Program-made: the position numbers and the translations under genes
The notes under the pieces: generated by a model
The model's input: only the letters and a program-made list of their open reading frames with translations
Databases searched by the model: none
Told to the model about the DNA's origin: nothing
Shown here: positions 6,723 through 13,068 of the stretch, in pieces
Position numbering within the stretch: the first letter of the stretch is position 1
How the letters are laid out: every line of letters begins with the position of its first letter
Assembly (NCBI GenBank): GCA_013153375.1
Contig: JAADEN010000135.1
Coordinates: 1 to 13,847, forward strand
Length of the DNA: 13,847 bases
Direction: 5' to 3'
Source: Chloroflexota bacterium
GTDB taxonomy: Bacteria > Chloroflexota > Anaerolineae > Anaerolineales > DRMV01

Positions 6723-9146
6723 ATGCGCTGGCCGCCCTTCCAATGGTTCTGGTTCCTCGTCGGCTACATCGCCGGGATTGCCTCCCTGCTGGTCGCGCGC
6801 CTGGCGCGTCAGTTCCTGCTGCAGATGCGGGCCCGTTGGGCCCAGCGCCACCAGCGCCGTAAGGAGAGCCGCCTGAGCGCGGCCCGCCGCCGTTGGCGGG
6901 AGATGTGGATCCGCCGCCTCCAGGGGATGCATGTGGCCGCGCCCCTCTTCCCCCTGGAGGATGTGGTGCAGGAGCCGCGCCTCCTGGCCTGGCCCACCCT
7001 GGTGCCTCCCGACGACAGCCCCCTGGTCTCTCAAGTCCATCACGAGTGGCCCTACGCCCCCGACGAGCCCGAACTGGCCACCGCCTACGCCGCGCCGACC
7101 CTGACCCTGCCCCAGGCTTTGCAGTCCGGCGCTTCGGTGCTGCTCATGGGCCCGGCCGGAAGCGGCAAAACCGTGGCGCTGGCCTGGCTGGCCCTGCGGA
7201 TGTTGCAGGCGCGCCCCGACGCGGATTCCGACCTGGGGGACCTGGCCGGTTTGTGGCCCTGGTGGGTGCATGTGGACGACCTGGAACTCCCGCCGCCCGA
7301 GGACGATGTGCTGGCCCCGGTGTGGGCCGCGCTCACCGCCGACCTGCCGCCGGCCGAGGCCGCGCTGCTGATGGAACGCTGGCGGCGGGACGCGCGCAAA
7401 GGCAAGGCCGTGCTCTTGCTCGACGGCCTGGACGAACTCCCTCCGGCCCGTCGGCCGCGGGTGGTGGCCTTCCTGGAGCAGGTGCGCGCCGCTTACCCCG
7501 ATGTGCGCCTGGTCGTGGCCGCCGCGCCCGACGCGTGGGGACGCCTCACCGCCCTCGGCCTGGTGCCCCTGGGCCTGAAGATTTGGGACGAACATCGGGC
7601 TCGGGCCTTCGCCCGCCGCTGGCTCGCGCAGTGGCAAGAACAGGTCGCGCCGCACCAGGCCGCGGACGCCCCCGCCCTGCCCGAGGATGTGCTGGTGCGC
7701 TGGTTCTTGGCCGCGCCCTACGGCGTGCAGACGCCCCTGTATTGGACCTGGCGGATCTGGCAGTTGACCGCGGGCGACGCCGCGGGTGAGCAATGGCCCG
7801 ACCTGGCCGCGGGGTATGTGCGGCGCATGGCCGCGCTGGCCGAGGACAAGGCCGCGCGCGTGCAGGCCGCCTGGGAGGACCTGGCCTATCGCCGTATCTG
7901 GCCCTTGAGCGGCAAGAACGGTTCGAACGCGGGCGGCGAGGCCGACAAGAAGGCCGCGAGCGCGTTGGAACTGGGCGCCCGCTACGGCCTGCTGTGGCCC
8001 CATCGCGCCGGCGGATACGGGTTCCTCCAGCCCGTGGCCCAGGCCTATCTGGCCGCGCAGGTGGTGGCCCAGGGGCGCGGCGAATGGCTCACCGGGCCGT
8101 GGTGGCACTTGCTGACCTGGACCCTGGGCTTCTGGGCCCAGCACGGCCAGGGCAGCGAAGCCGCGCAACCGCTGCTGCGCGACGGCCGCCTGCCCCTCAT
8201 TCCGGGCCTGTGGGAAGCCGCCCGCGCGGTGGCCCTCGCGCCGCGCGTGGGGTGGGGCAAGGTGGTCTATCAGGCGCTGGCCAAGTATGTGCAGTCCGTG
8301 GGTTGGCCGTGGTCCCAGCGCCTGCGCGCGGTGGGCGCGCTGGTGCGCGCCCGTCCCCCGCGCCTGGGCACCTTCTTCCGCTCCCTGCTGCGCCATCGGG
8401 ACCCCACGGTGCAGGCCGCGGCCGTGCTCGGTTTGGGCCTGCTGCGGGATCAAGTGGCTCTGCCCTTGCTGCGCGAGATGCTGGCCGAAGAGAACCTTCC
8501 TCCCCTGGTGCGCCGCATGCTCTTCCTGGCTTTGGCCCGCTACGACACTCGGGTGGTGAGCGAAGAACTGGCCGCCTGGTTGCTGGAGGACGACGACGCG
8601 GCCCGCCGTGAGGTCGCGGAGGCCCTGGCCCTGGCCCCCCGCTGGGGCCACGAGGTGCTGCGTGAAGCGGCCACCTACGAGGACGACCTGCTGGTCCGCC
8701 GGGCCGCGGTGTATGGCCTGGCGCATGTGGACGAACCTTGGGCCCGCGATCTGCTGGAGCATCTGCGGAGCGAAGACCCCGAGTGGCTGGTGAGCAACGC
8801 GGCCGGGCAGGTGCTGGACGCCACCGCCGCGTCGTCGCCGTACGCGCCCGAACCGCCGCGGCCCTTGCACGAGGAACCCTGGCTGCTGGCCTTCGCCGCC
8901 CGCCAGGGGCTGAGCATCGCGCCCGGCCCGCCGGCGCAGGAGACCCTGCGGCGGGCTTTGCTCGAAGGCACCGAGGACGAAAAACGCCGCGCGCTGCGGC
9001 GCTTGATCCACTTGCCCGACGAGCGCTGGTTGCCCGAAGTGGGTTCCCTCCTGGGCACCACGAGCACGCCGGTCGAGAACGACGCCATCGCGACGCTGTG
9101 GTGCTTCTACTGGAGCGGCGTCACTTTGCCGTTGACTTTGGGCTGA
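6723..9146 (+). CDS. Membrane-anchored NACHT-type NTPase with HEAT-like repeats
   Basis: This 807-residue protein starts with a hydrophobic helix (about 8-28) followed by a very basic stretch (about 31-66), suggesting an N-in or membrane-tethered protein with a cytoplasmic body. The Walker A motif GPAGSGKT is at 143-150. The Walker B motif LLLDGLDELP is at 231-240, and its paired acidic residues are typical of NACHT/STAND NTPases. YGFLQPVAQAYLAAQVV (432-448) resembles the conserved NACHT FxHxxFQEYLAA helix. Residues from about 559 to 700 contain helical pairs of HEAT type (for example DPTVQAAAVLGLGLL and DLLVRRAAVYGLAHV), with another helical region to the C-terminus. STAND proteins usually use such repeats for sensing. 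I see no fused nuclease, TIR or other effector domain. The start lies 4 bases after the preceding stop with a poor ribosome binding site, suggesting coupled translation. Roles in defence or in ordinary signalling are both possible. Confidence 0.88.
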   Translation: MRWPPFQWFWFLVGYIAGIASLLVARLARQFLLQMRARWAQRHQRRKESRLSAARRRWREMWIRRLQGMHVAAPLFPLEDVVQEPRLLAWPTLVPPDDSPLVSQVHHEWPYAPDEPELATAYAAPTLTLPQALQSGASVLLMGPAGSGKTVALAWLALRMLQARPDADSDLGDLAGLWPWWVHVDDLELPPPEDDVLAPVWAALTADLPPAEAALLMERWRRDARKGKAVLLLDGLDELPPARRPRVVAFLEQVRAAYPDVRLVVAAAPDAWGRLTALGLVPLGLKIWDEHRARAFARRWLAQWQEQVAPHQAADAPALPEDVLVRWFLAAPYGVQTPLYWTWRIWQLTAGDAAGEQWPDLAAGYVRRMAALAEDKAARVQAAWEDLAYRRIWPLSGKNGSNAGGEADKKAASALELGARYGLLWPHRAGGYGFLQPVAQAYLAAQVVAQGRGEWLTGPWWHLLTWTLGFWAQHGQGSEAAQPLLRDGRLPLIPGLWEAARAVALAPRVGWGKVVYQALAKYVQSVGWPWSQRLRAVGALVRARPPRLGTFFRSLLRHRDPTVQAAAVLGLGLLRDQVALPLLREMLAEENLPPLVRRMLFLALARYDTRVVSEELAAWLLEDDDAARREVAEALALAPRWGHEVLREAATYEDDLLVRRAAVYGLAHVDEPWARDLLEHLRSEDPEWLVSNAAGQVLDATAASSPYAPEPPRPLHEEPWLLAFAARQGLSIAPGPPAQETLRRALLEGTEDEKRRALRRLIHLPDERWLPEVGSLLGTTSTPVENDAIATLWCFYWSGVTLPLTLG

Positions 9147-9177
9147 GATGGCCCTTCGTCCTTCCTCTTCGCTGCAC

Positions 9178-9182
9178 AGGAG
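9178..9182 (+). promoter_or_regulatory. Ribosome binding site deciding the GNAT start
   Basis: AGGAG lies 7 bases before the ATG at 9190. The alternative in-frame ATG at 9148, one base after the NACHT gene's stop, has no comparable site. The downstream ATG is therefore preferred, shortening the protein by 14 residues. Confidence 0.65.
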
Positions 9183-9189
9183 CCCTGCC

Positions 9190-9828
9190 ATGCCCTCCTC
9201 TTCACCTTCCGCGGCTTCGTCTTCCTCGTCCTCGCCCAAGCCGGTGCCCCTCACCCCCGAGCGCCGAGAGGAGGCCATCGAGATTCTGGCCACCGCGTTC
9301 GCCGAAGATCCGCTCATCTTGTGGATGTCGCGCGACCCGCGCTTTCCCTACGCGGTCTTCGAGCAGGTCATTGACCCATACCTGCACTCGGGCGTGAGTT
9401 GGATCCTGGACAACGGCGCGGGCGTGCTGCTGGCCGCGCCGCCGGACATGCCCAAACCCCGGGTGGACTTCAACTTTGGGCTGCTCTGGAAGATGCTGCG
9501 CCAGTTCGGCTGGCGTACCATGCTGCGCGGCATCGTGTACGAGTTGTATTCCGCGCACTTCCCGCCCCGTGAGCCGCACTATTACGCGTACGCCATGGGG
9601 GTGCGGGCCGAGTTTCGGGGCCAGGGCCTGGGCACGCGCTTGATGCGCACGCTTTTGGATCTGGGCGACGCGGACCAGGTGCCCGTGTACCTGGAAAGCG
9701 CGCACGAGCGCAATCTCTCGCTGTACTACCGCCTGGGGTATCGGCTCTTGCGCGAGACGCGCGTCCCCTTGGGCGGCCCGCGGATGTGGCTCATGTTGTA
9801 CGAACCTCGTTCTGCGTCCCGGACATGA
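9190..9828 (+). CDS. GNAT-family N-acetyltransferase
   Basis: This 212-residue protein would transfer an acetyl group from acetyl-CoA to an amine; the substrate is unknown. The N-terminus is a serine-rich, probably disordered tail (MPSSSPSAASSSSSSPKP). The GNAT fold starts with ERREEAIEILATAFAEDPL. The acetyl-CoA motif A is at about 135-152, with R143-GQ-G146-L-G148 (R-x-x-G-x-G) on the pyrophosphate loop. It is followed by the helix RLMRTLLDLG and by VYLESAHERNLSLYYRLGY, the usual motif B region in which N and YY position the cofactor and catalytic tyrosine. The layout resembles small-molecule GNATs more than ribosomal-protein acetylases. Its stop overlaps the queG start (ATGA at 9825-9828), so translation of the two is likely coupled. 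An upstream start at 9148 is possible but lacks a ribosome binding site. Confidence 0.9.
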   Translation: MPSSSPSAASSSSSSPKPVPLTPERREEAIEILATAFAEDPLILWMSRDPRFPYAVFEQVIDPYLHSGVSWILDNGAGVLLAAPPDMPKPRVDFNFGLLWKMLRQFGWRTMLRGIVYELYSAHFPPREPHYYAYAMGVRAEFRGQGLGTRLMRTLLDLGDADQVPVYLESAHERNLSLYYRLGYRLLRETRVPLGGPRMWLMLYEPRSASRT

Positions 9829-11006
9829 ACCTGCAGCGCCTGGCCGTCGCGCTCAAAGACCGGGCCCGCGCCCTGGGCTTCGACCTGGTGGGCATCACCA
9901 CGCCCGACCCACCCGCCCACTTCGACCTCTACCGCCGTTGGATCGCCGCGGGCTACCACGCGGACATGCACTACCTGGCCACCGAGCGGGCTTTGGAGCG
10001 CCGCGCGGACCCGCGGCGCATTCTGCCCGAGTGCGAGAGCATCGTGGTGCTGGCCGTGCGCTACCCGGCCCCACCGGAGGACGTCCCCCCGCACCCTCAG
10101 GGCCACCCCCGCGGCCGGGTGGCGGCCTACGCCTGGGGCGACGACTACCACGAGGTGCTCAAGCCCCGGCTGCGGGCCCTGGTGCGCTTCGTCGAGGAGC
10201 AGGTGGGCCGCCCCGTGCCCAACCGCTACTACACCGACACGGGCCCGATTCTGGAGCGGGAACTGGCCCAGCGGGCCGGCCTGGGCTGGATCGGCAAGAA
10301 CGGCAATCTCATCCATCCCCGGCGGGGGTCGTATTATCTGCTGGCGGAAATCCTCTTGGGCCTGGCCCTGCCGCCCGATCCCCCTTTTGCCACCGACCAT
10401 TGCGGCTCGTGCACCCGCTGCATCGAGTCCTGCCCGACCCAGTGCATCCTGCCCGACCGCACCGTGGACGCGCGGCGCTGCATTTCGTACCTGACCATCG
10501 AGAACAAGGGCGCGATTCCCGAAGGCCTGCGGCCTCAGATGGGCGCGTGGGTGTTCGGCTGCGATGTGTGCCAGATGGTGTGCCCCTGGAACCAGCGCTT
10601 TGCCACGCCGCAGGGGGATCCGGCTTTTGCGGCCCGGCCCGAGGTGCCCTTCCCCGACCTGTTGGTCGAGATGCGCCTGACGCCCGAGGACTTTCGCCGC
10701 AAGTTCAAGGGCAGTCCGGTCAAGCGGGCCAAACGGCGGGGGTATCTGCGCAATGTCGCGGTCGCGCTGGGCAACGCGGGCGACCCGCGCGCGGTGCCTG
10801 TGCTTGCCGACGCGCTGTACGACCCCGAGCCTCTGGTGCGGGAGCACGCGGCCTGGGCCCTGGCGCGGCTGGGCGGCCCGGATGCGCGGCAGGCCCTGGA
10901 GGCCGCGCGGGCCCGCGAGACGGATCCGCAAGTGCGCACGGCTTTGACGCGCGCCCTGGAGGAACTGGAGGAAAGGGGATGCGGCGACCGGCACACCGCA
11001 TCCTGA
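9825..11006 (+). CDS. queG: Epoxyqueuosine reductase QueG
   Basis: This 393-residue protein catalyses the last step of queuosine synthesis: cobalamin-dependent reduction of epoxyqueuosine to queuosine in tRNA, in the cytoplasm. YTDTGPILERELAQ followed by AGLGWIGKN is the family's cobalamin/substrate region and includes the conserved aspartate. Two 4Fe-4S clusters are supported by C193-x2-C196-x2-C199-x3-C203 and by C219, C246, C249 and C253 (GCDVCQMVCPWN). Residues from about 310 to 385 are HEAT-like helices (GDPRAVPVLADALYDPEP), as in full-length QueG enzymes. The chosen ATG overlaps the GNAT stop by ATGA; an upstream in-frame ATG at 9786 would lie deep within the GNAT gene. No other queuosine gene is in the window. 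The identification is firm because both cysteine sets and the IGKN motif are intact. Confidence 0.96.
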   Translation: MNLQRLAVALKDRARALGFDLVGITTPDPPAHFDLYRRWIAAGYHADMHYLATERALERRADPRRILPECESIVVLAVRYPAPPEDVPPHPQGHPRGRVAAYAWGDDYHEVLKPRLRALVRFVEEQVGRPVPNRYYTDTGPILERELAQRAGLGWIGKNGNLIHPRRGSYYLLAEILLGLALPPDPPFATDHCGSCTRCIESCPTQCILPDRTVDARRCISYLTIENKGAIPEGLRPQMGAWVFGCDVCQMVCPWNQRFATPQGDPAFAARPEVPFPDLLVEMRLTPEDFRRKFKGSPVKRAKRRGYLRNVAVALGNAGDPRAVPVLADALYDPEPLVREHAAWALARLGGPDARQALEAARARETDPQVRTALTRALEELEERGCGDRHTAS

Positions 11007-11125
11007 GCGGGACCCGGGAAACTGCCCGCGGTTTGGTCTCGTTCTTGACGCCCTTTTGACGCTGGGAGGATAGGCTCAGGGCGCTGAGGATGATCCCGCT
11101 CGGATGGCTTCAGGAGGCAGTCGTG
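11007..11125 (+). other. Intergenic gap between queG and the DUF167-like gene
   Basis: This 119-base gap is the longest in the window. It has a weak 5-bp inverted repeat (GCGGG at 11007-11011, CCCGC at 11025-11029) and two TTGACG hexamers (11045 and 11056) without a convincing -10 partner. A separate promoter for the next gene is possible but not shown. Confidence 0.5.
11112..11117 (+). promoter_or_regulatory. Ribosome binding site deciding the DUF167-like start
   Basis: AGGAGG ends 8 bases before the ATG at 11126. An earlier in-frame ATG at 11090 would place this site inside the coding region. A GTG at 11123 with 5-base spacing is an alternative that changes the protein by one residue. Confidence 0.7.
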
Positions 11126-11473
11126 ATGTTGGATACGCAACCCGTCCGCATTTTGCGCCGCATTGGGCCCCAATCGCGCTTCCATCAGGGGCGCGGGGGC
11201 GCGGCTTTGGCCGTGCAGATACGCTTCGGCGGTCGGGAGGAGGCCGAGGTGGTGTGGTTGGGCGAGGGGATGGTGCGGGTGACTTTGTGGCACCGCGCGG
11301 CCGCGGGGGCCGGTTCGTTGGATCGGCATCTGGTGGCCGTGCTCAGTCGGCATCTGCGCGTGCCTCGGAGCCGCATCGAGATCGTGGCCCAACGGGGGCG
11401 CTACGACCGGGTGGTGGCCTTCTACGGCCTCACGCCGCAGGAACTGGAGCGCCGTTTGCGGCGCTGGCGTTGA
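11126..11473 (+). CDS. Divergent DUF167 (YggU-like) family protein
   Basis: This 115-residue protein has the strand-helix-helix-strand order of the DUF167/YggU family, whose function is not established. VRVTLWHRAAAGAGSLDRHL aligns with the family's beta strand and its usual GxAN helix start. VAVLSRHLRVPRSRIEIVAQ matches the LAxxLxVPxSxIxIVxG segment, and RYDRVVAFYGLTPQELERRL matches the final strand and helix. Departures are visible: the usual GxAN asparagine is not present, and the SGxxSRxK region reads AQRGRYDR. About 40 residues precede the family core. The assignment is a pattern match with moderate confidence. The gene is last on the + strand and ends 10 bases from the convergent PHP gene's stop. 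A 119-base gap separates it from queG, so cotranscription is uncertain. Confidence 0.72.
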   Translation: MLDTQPVRILRRIGPQSRFHQGRGGAALAVQIRFGGREEAEVVWLGEGMVRVTLWHRAAAGAGSLDRHLVAVLSRHLRVPRSRIEIVAQRGRYDRVVAFYGLTPQELERRLRRWR

Positions 11474-11483
11474 CCTACACGGC

Positions 11484-12164
11484 TCAGGGACAGCGCAGCC
11501 AGCCCAGACGGTGCAGCACCACGGCCCAGCGCGAGCCCAGGTTGACCCACCAGGCCGCGCCGCGGCGGGCGGGCTGCGCATCTTTCAGGGCCTGACGCAG
11601 ACTCGCGGCGTCGTGAAAAGGGGGCAAGCGCGTGGCCGCGCGGCCCACCTCGGGGGCCAGATGCGCGTCGGAGCCTGACACCACGGGCAGCCCGTGGGCC
11701 TGGGCCCACTCCCACGCGGCCTGGTTCGCGCCCGGCTTGCGGGTGCGGGCGTTGAAGCCCTCCACCGCGTCCACATAGGGGGCCAGTTGGGCCAGGGTCT
11801 CGGCCCGAAAACCCTGCCGCCAGGTGTCGAAGGGGTGCGCCAGCGCGACCACCGCGCCCTGGGCCTTGAGCCGCTCCAGCGCCTCCCAGGGCTCCAGCCC
11901 GGCCGGAACTTCCTCCTGCACGAACCAGCCCAGCAGTTCGCCCTCGGTGGTGAGCACTTCTTCGCCCACGATGACCAGGTCGGGCGCTTGCGCGTGCGCG
12001 GCGCGCGCGCCGGCCAGGGTGTTGTGGTCCGTGACCACGATGCGATCCAGCCCCTGGGCGCGGGCCGCGCGAATCAGATCCCCGGGCCGCATCAGCCCGT
12101 CGGGCGAGGCGCAGGTGTGGCTGTGGAATTCGACGCGCCAGCCGCGCGCGGGGCTGCCGTTCAT
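11484..12164 (-). CDS. PHP-domain phosphoesterase
   Basis: This 226-residue protein belongs to the PHP (polymerase and histidinol phosphatase) family of metal-dependent phosphoesterases. The ligand motifs are complete: EFHSHTCASPDG with H14 and H16, VVTDHN with D46 and H47, GEE with E68, LAHPF with H110, and SGSDAH with D166 and H168. It resembles the stand-alone PHP proteins related to 3',5'-nucleoside bisphosphate phosphatase rather than a polymerase-fused domain. The substrate cannot be read from sequence. ATG at 12164-12162 overlaps the TGA of the upstream MBL-fold gene, so translation is coupled. The frame is open further upstream, but the overlap and the motif position near residue 14 support this start. 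No terminator is evident in the 10 bases to the convergent gene. The C-terminal residues (WWVNLGSRWAVVLHRLGW) are hydrophobic and could contact the membrane. Confidence 0.93.
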   Translation of the reverse strand: MNGSPARGWRVEFHSHTCASPDGLMRPGDLIRAARAQGLDRIVVTDHNTLAGARAAHAQAPDLVIVGEEVLTTEGELLGWFVQEEVPAGLEPWEALERLKAQGAVVALAHPFDTWRQGFRAETLAQLAPYVDAVEGFNARTRKPGANQAAWEWAQAHGLPVVSGSDAHLAPEVGRAATRLPPFHDAASLRQALKDAQPARRGAAWWVNLGSRWAVVLHRLGWLRCP

Positions 12165-13039
12165 GTGGTGCGCTTGCGCCGTCGGCGGCGGGGCCGAGGA
12201 TGGTAGAAGGTGCGCTCGTAGAGCCGCCGCAGGCCGTACTCCAGGCGCTGCCGGAACAGGGTGGCCTGCGCAGTGCCGCTCGCGGGCCAGCGGGGCAGCC
12301 ATTCCTGGGTCAGGGCCTCGGCCAGGGCCGGGGGCTCGGTGCCCTGCTCGGCCGCGGCGTGCAGGCGGGCTTTCAGGGTGTCGAGCCAGGCGCGGAAACC
12401 GTGCACCGCCTCCCAAGACAGCACGCCGTCCCGGCTGCCCACCACGGTCCAGCCCGGATCGTAGGCCAGCAGCGCGTCCAGGGTGGCCCGCCAGGCGTCC
12501 AGGTCCGCGTCGGCCAGGAAGGGCGGTTCGCGCTGGGTGACCGCGTCGCCCACGAAGATCACCTGCGGCGTGGCCCACTGCACCCAGATGCTGCCCGGCG
12601 TGGGGCCGGGGCGGTGCCGCAGGGTCACGGGCTCGTGATCCCAATAGAACGAGAGCGCGGTGTCGAAGAGCAGGTTGGGCGCGACCCAACGCATGCCCTG
12701 CAGATTGCTGCACAGTTCCCAGTTCTCGCCCTGCCCCGCGGTTTGGCCCCGAAACAGATTGGTGCGTGGCTGGAACATCTCGCCCACATAGGTGTGGGCC
12801 ACGATGGTGTTGCTCAGCCCGCGCGCGCCCAGGCAGTGGTCGGCCTGGTAGTCCAGATAGACCAGCACCCGGTCGGGCCCGCGGCCGTTGAAGGCCCGCA
12901 GCGCGGTGCGCCAGGCCCGAGCCGCGTCGGGGCAGGGGGGCGAATCGATCAACACCGTGCCGTGGGGCAGGCGCAGCAGGCCCACCACCACGCCGGGGTA
13001 GCGATCTTCCAGATACACATGGGGCGCGATTTCGTACAT
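12161..13039 (-). CDS. Metallo-beta-lactamase-fold protein with degenerate metal site
   Basis: This 292-residue protein has the MBL-fold outline: an opening strand pair (HVYLEDRYPGVVVGLLRL), GTVLIDSPP at 27-35, then a helix and a strand leading to the ligand motif. That motif, usually T-H-x-H-x-D-H, reads L62-D-Y-Q-A-D67-H68, so both early histidines are replaced. The later PGHTPGS motif reads P144-G-P146-T-P-G-S, losing its histidine, and the terminal PGHG region reads GSRDG (201-205). D165 in FVGDAV is kept. Canonical dinuclear hydrolase activity is therefore unlikely. It may bind one metal, use a different chemistry or act as a binding protein. The tail is very basic (RPRRRRRKR). GGGAGGA at 13053-13047 sits 7 bases before the ATG. 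The gene lies 29 bases after threonine synthase and overlaps the PHP gene by ATGA. Confidence 0.85.
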   Translation of the reverse strand: MYEIAPHVYLEDRYPGVVVGLLRLPHGTVLIDSPPCPDAARAWRTALRAFNGRGPDRVLVYLDYQADHCLGARGLSNTIVAHTYVGEMFQPRTNLFRGQTAGQGENWELCSNLQGMRWVAPNLLFDTALSFYWDHEPVTLRHRPGPTPGSIWVQWATPQVIFVGDAVTQREPPFLADADLDAWRATLDALLAYDPGWTVVGSRDGVLSWEAVHGFRAWLDTLKARLHAAAEQGTEPPALAEALTQEWLPRWPASGTAQATLFRQRLEYGLRRLYERTFYHPRPRRRRRKRTT

Positions 13040-13046
13040 AGCATGG

Positions 13047-13053
13047 TCCTCCC
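13047..13053 (-). promoter_or_regulatory. Ribosome binding site for the MBL-fold gene
   Basis: Read on the minus strand, GGGAGGA lies 7 bases before the ATG at 13039. Another ATG at 13044-13042 is in a different frame and is too close to the site. Confidence 0.65.
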
Positions 13054-13068
13054 GCGGCGACAGCCCGC

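Noticed and set aside
9148..9189. Longer GNAT form starting at 9148
   Set aside because: It has no ribosome binding site, whereas the ATG at 9190 has AGGAG 7 bases upstream. It is not fully excluded, since coupling to the NACHT gene's stop could support it.
6702..9317. 871-codon open frame on the minus strand
   Set aside because: It is a shadow of the NACHT-type gene, whose Walker motifs are clear. The antisense translation is low-complexity and Gly/Gln/His-rich.
9726..10994. 422-codon open frame on the minus strand
   Set aside because: It is a shadow of queG, whose two Fe-S cysteine sets are unmistakable on the + strand.
11007..11029. Possible terminator hairpin after queG
   Set aside because: The stem is only 5 bp with a 13-base loop and no T-tract directly after it, too weak to call.
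11045..11076. Promoter for the DUF167-like gene using TTGACG at 11045 or 11056
   Set aside because: No hexamer resembling TATAAT lies 16-18 bases downstream of either box.
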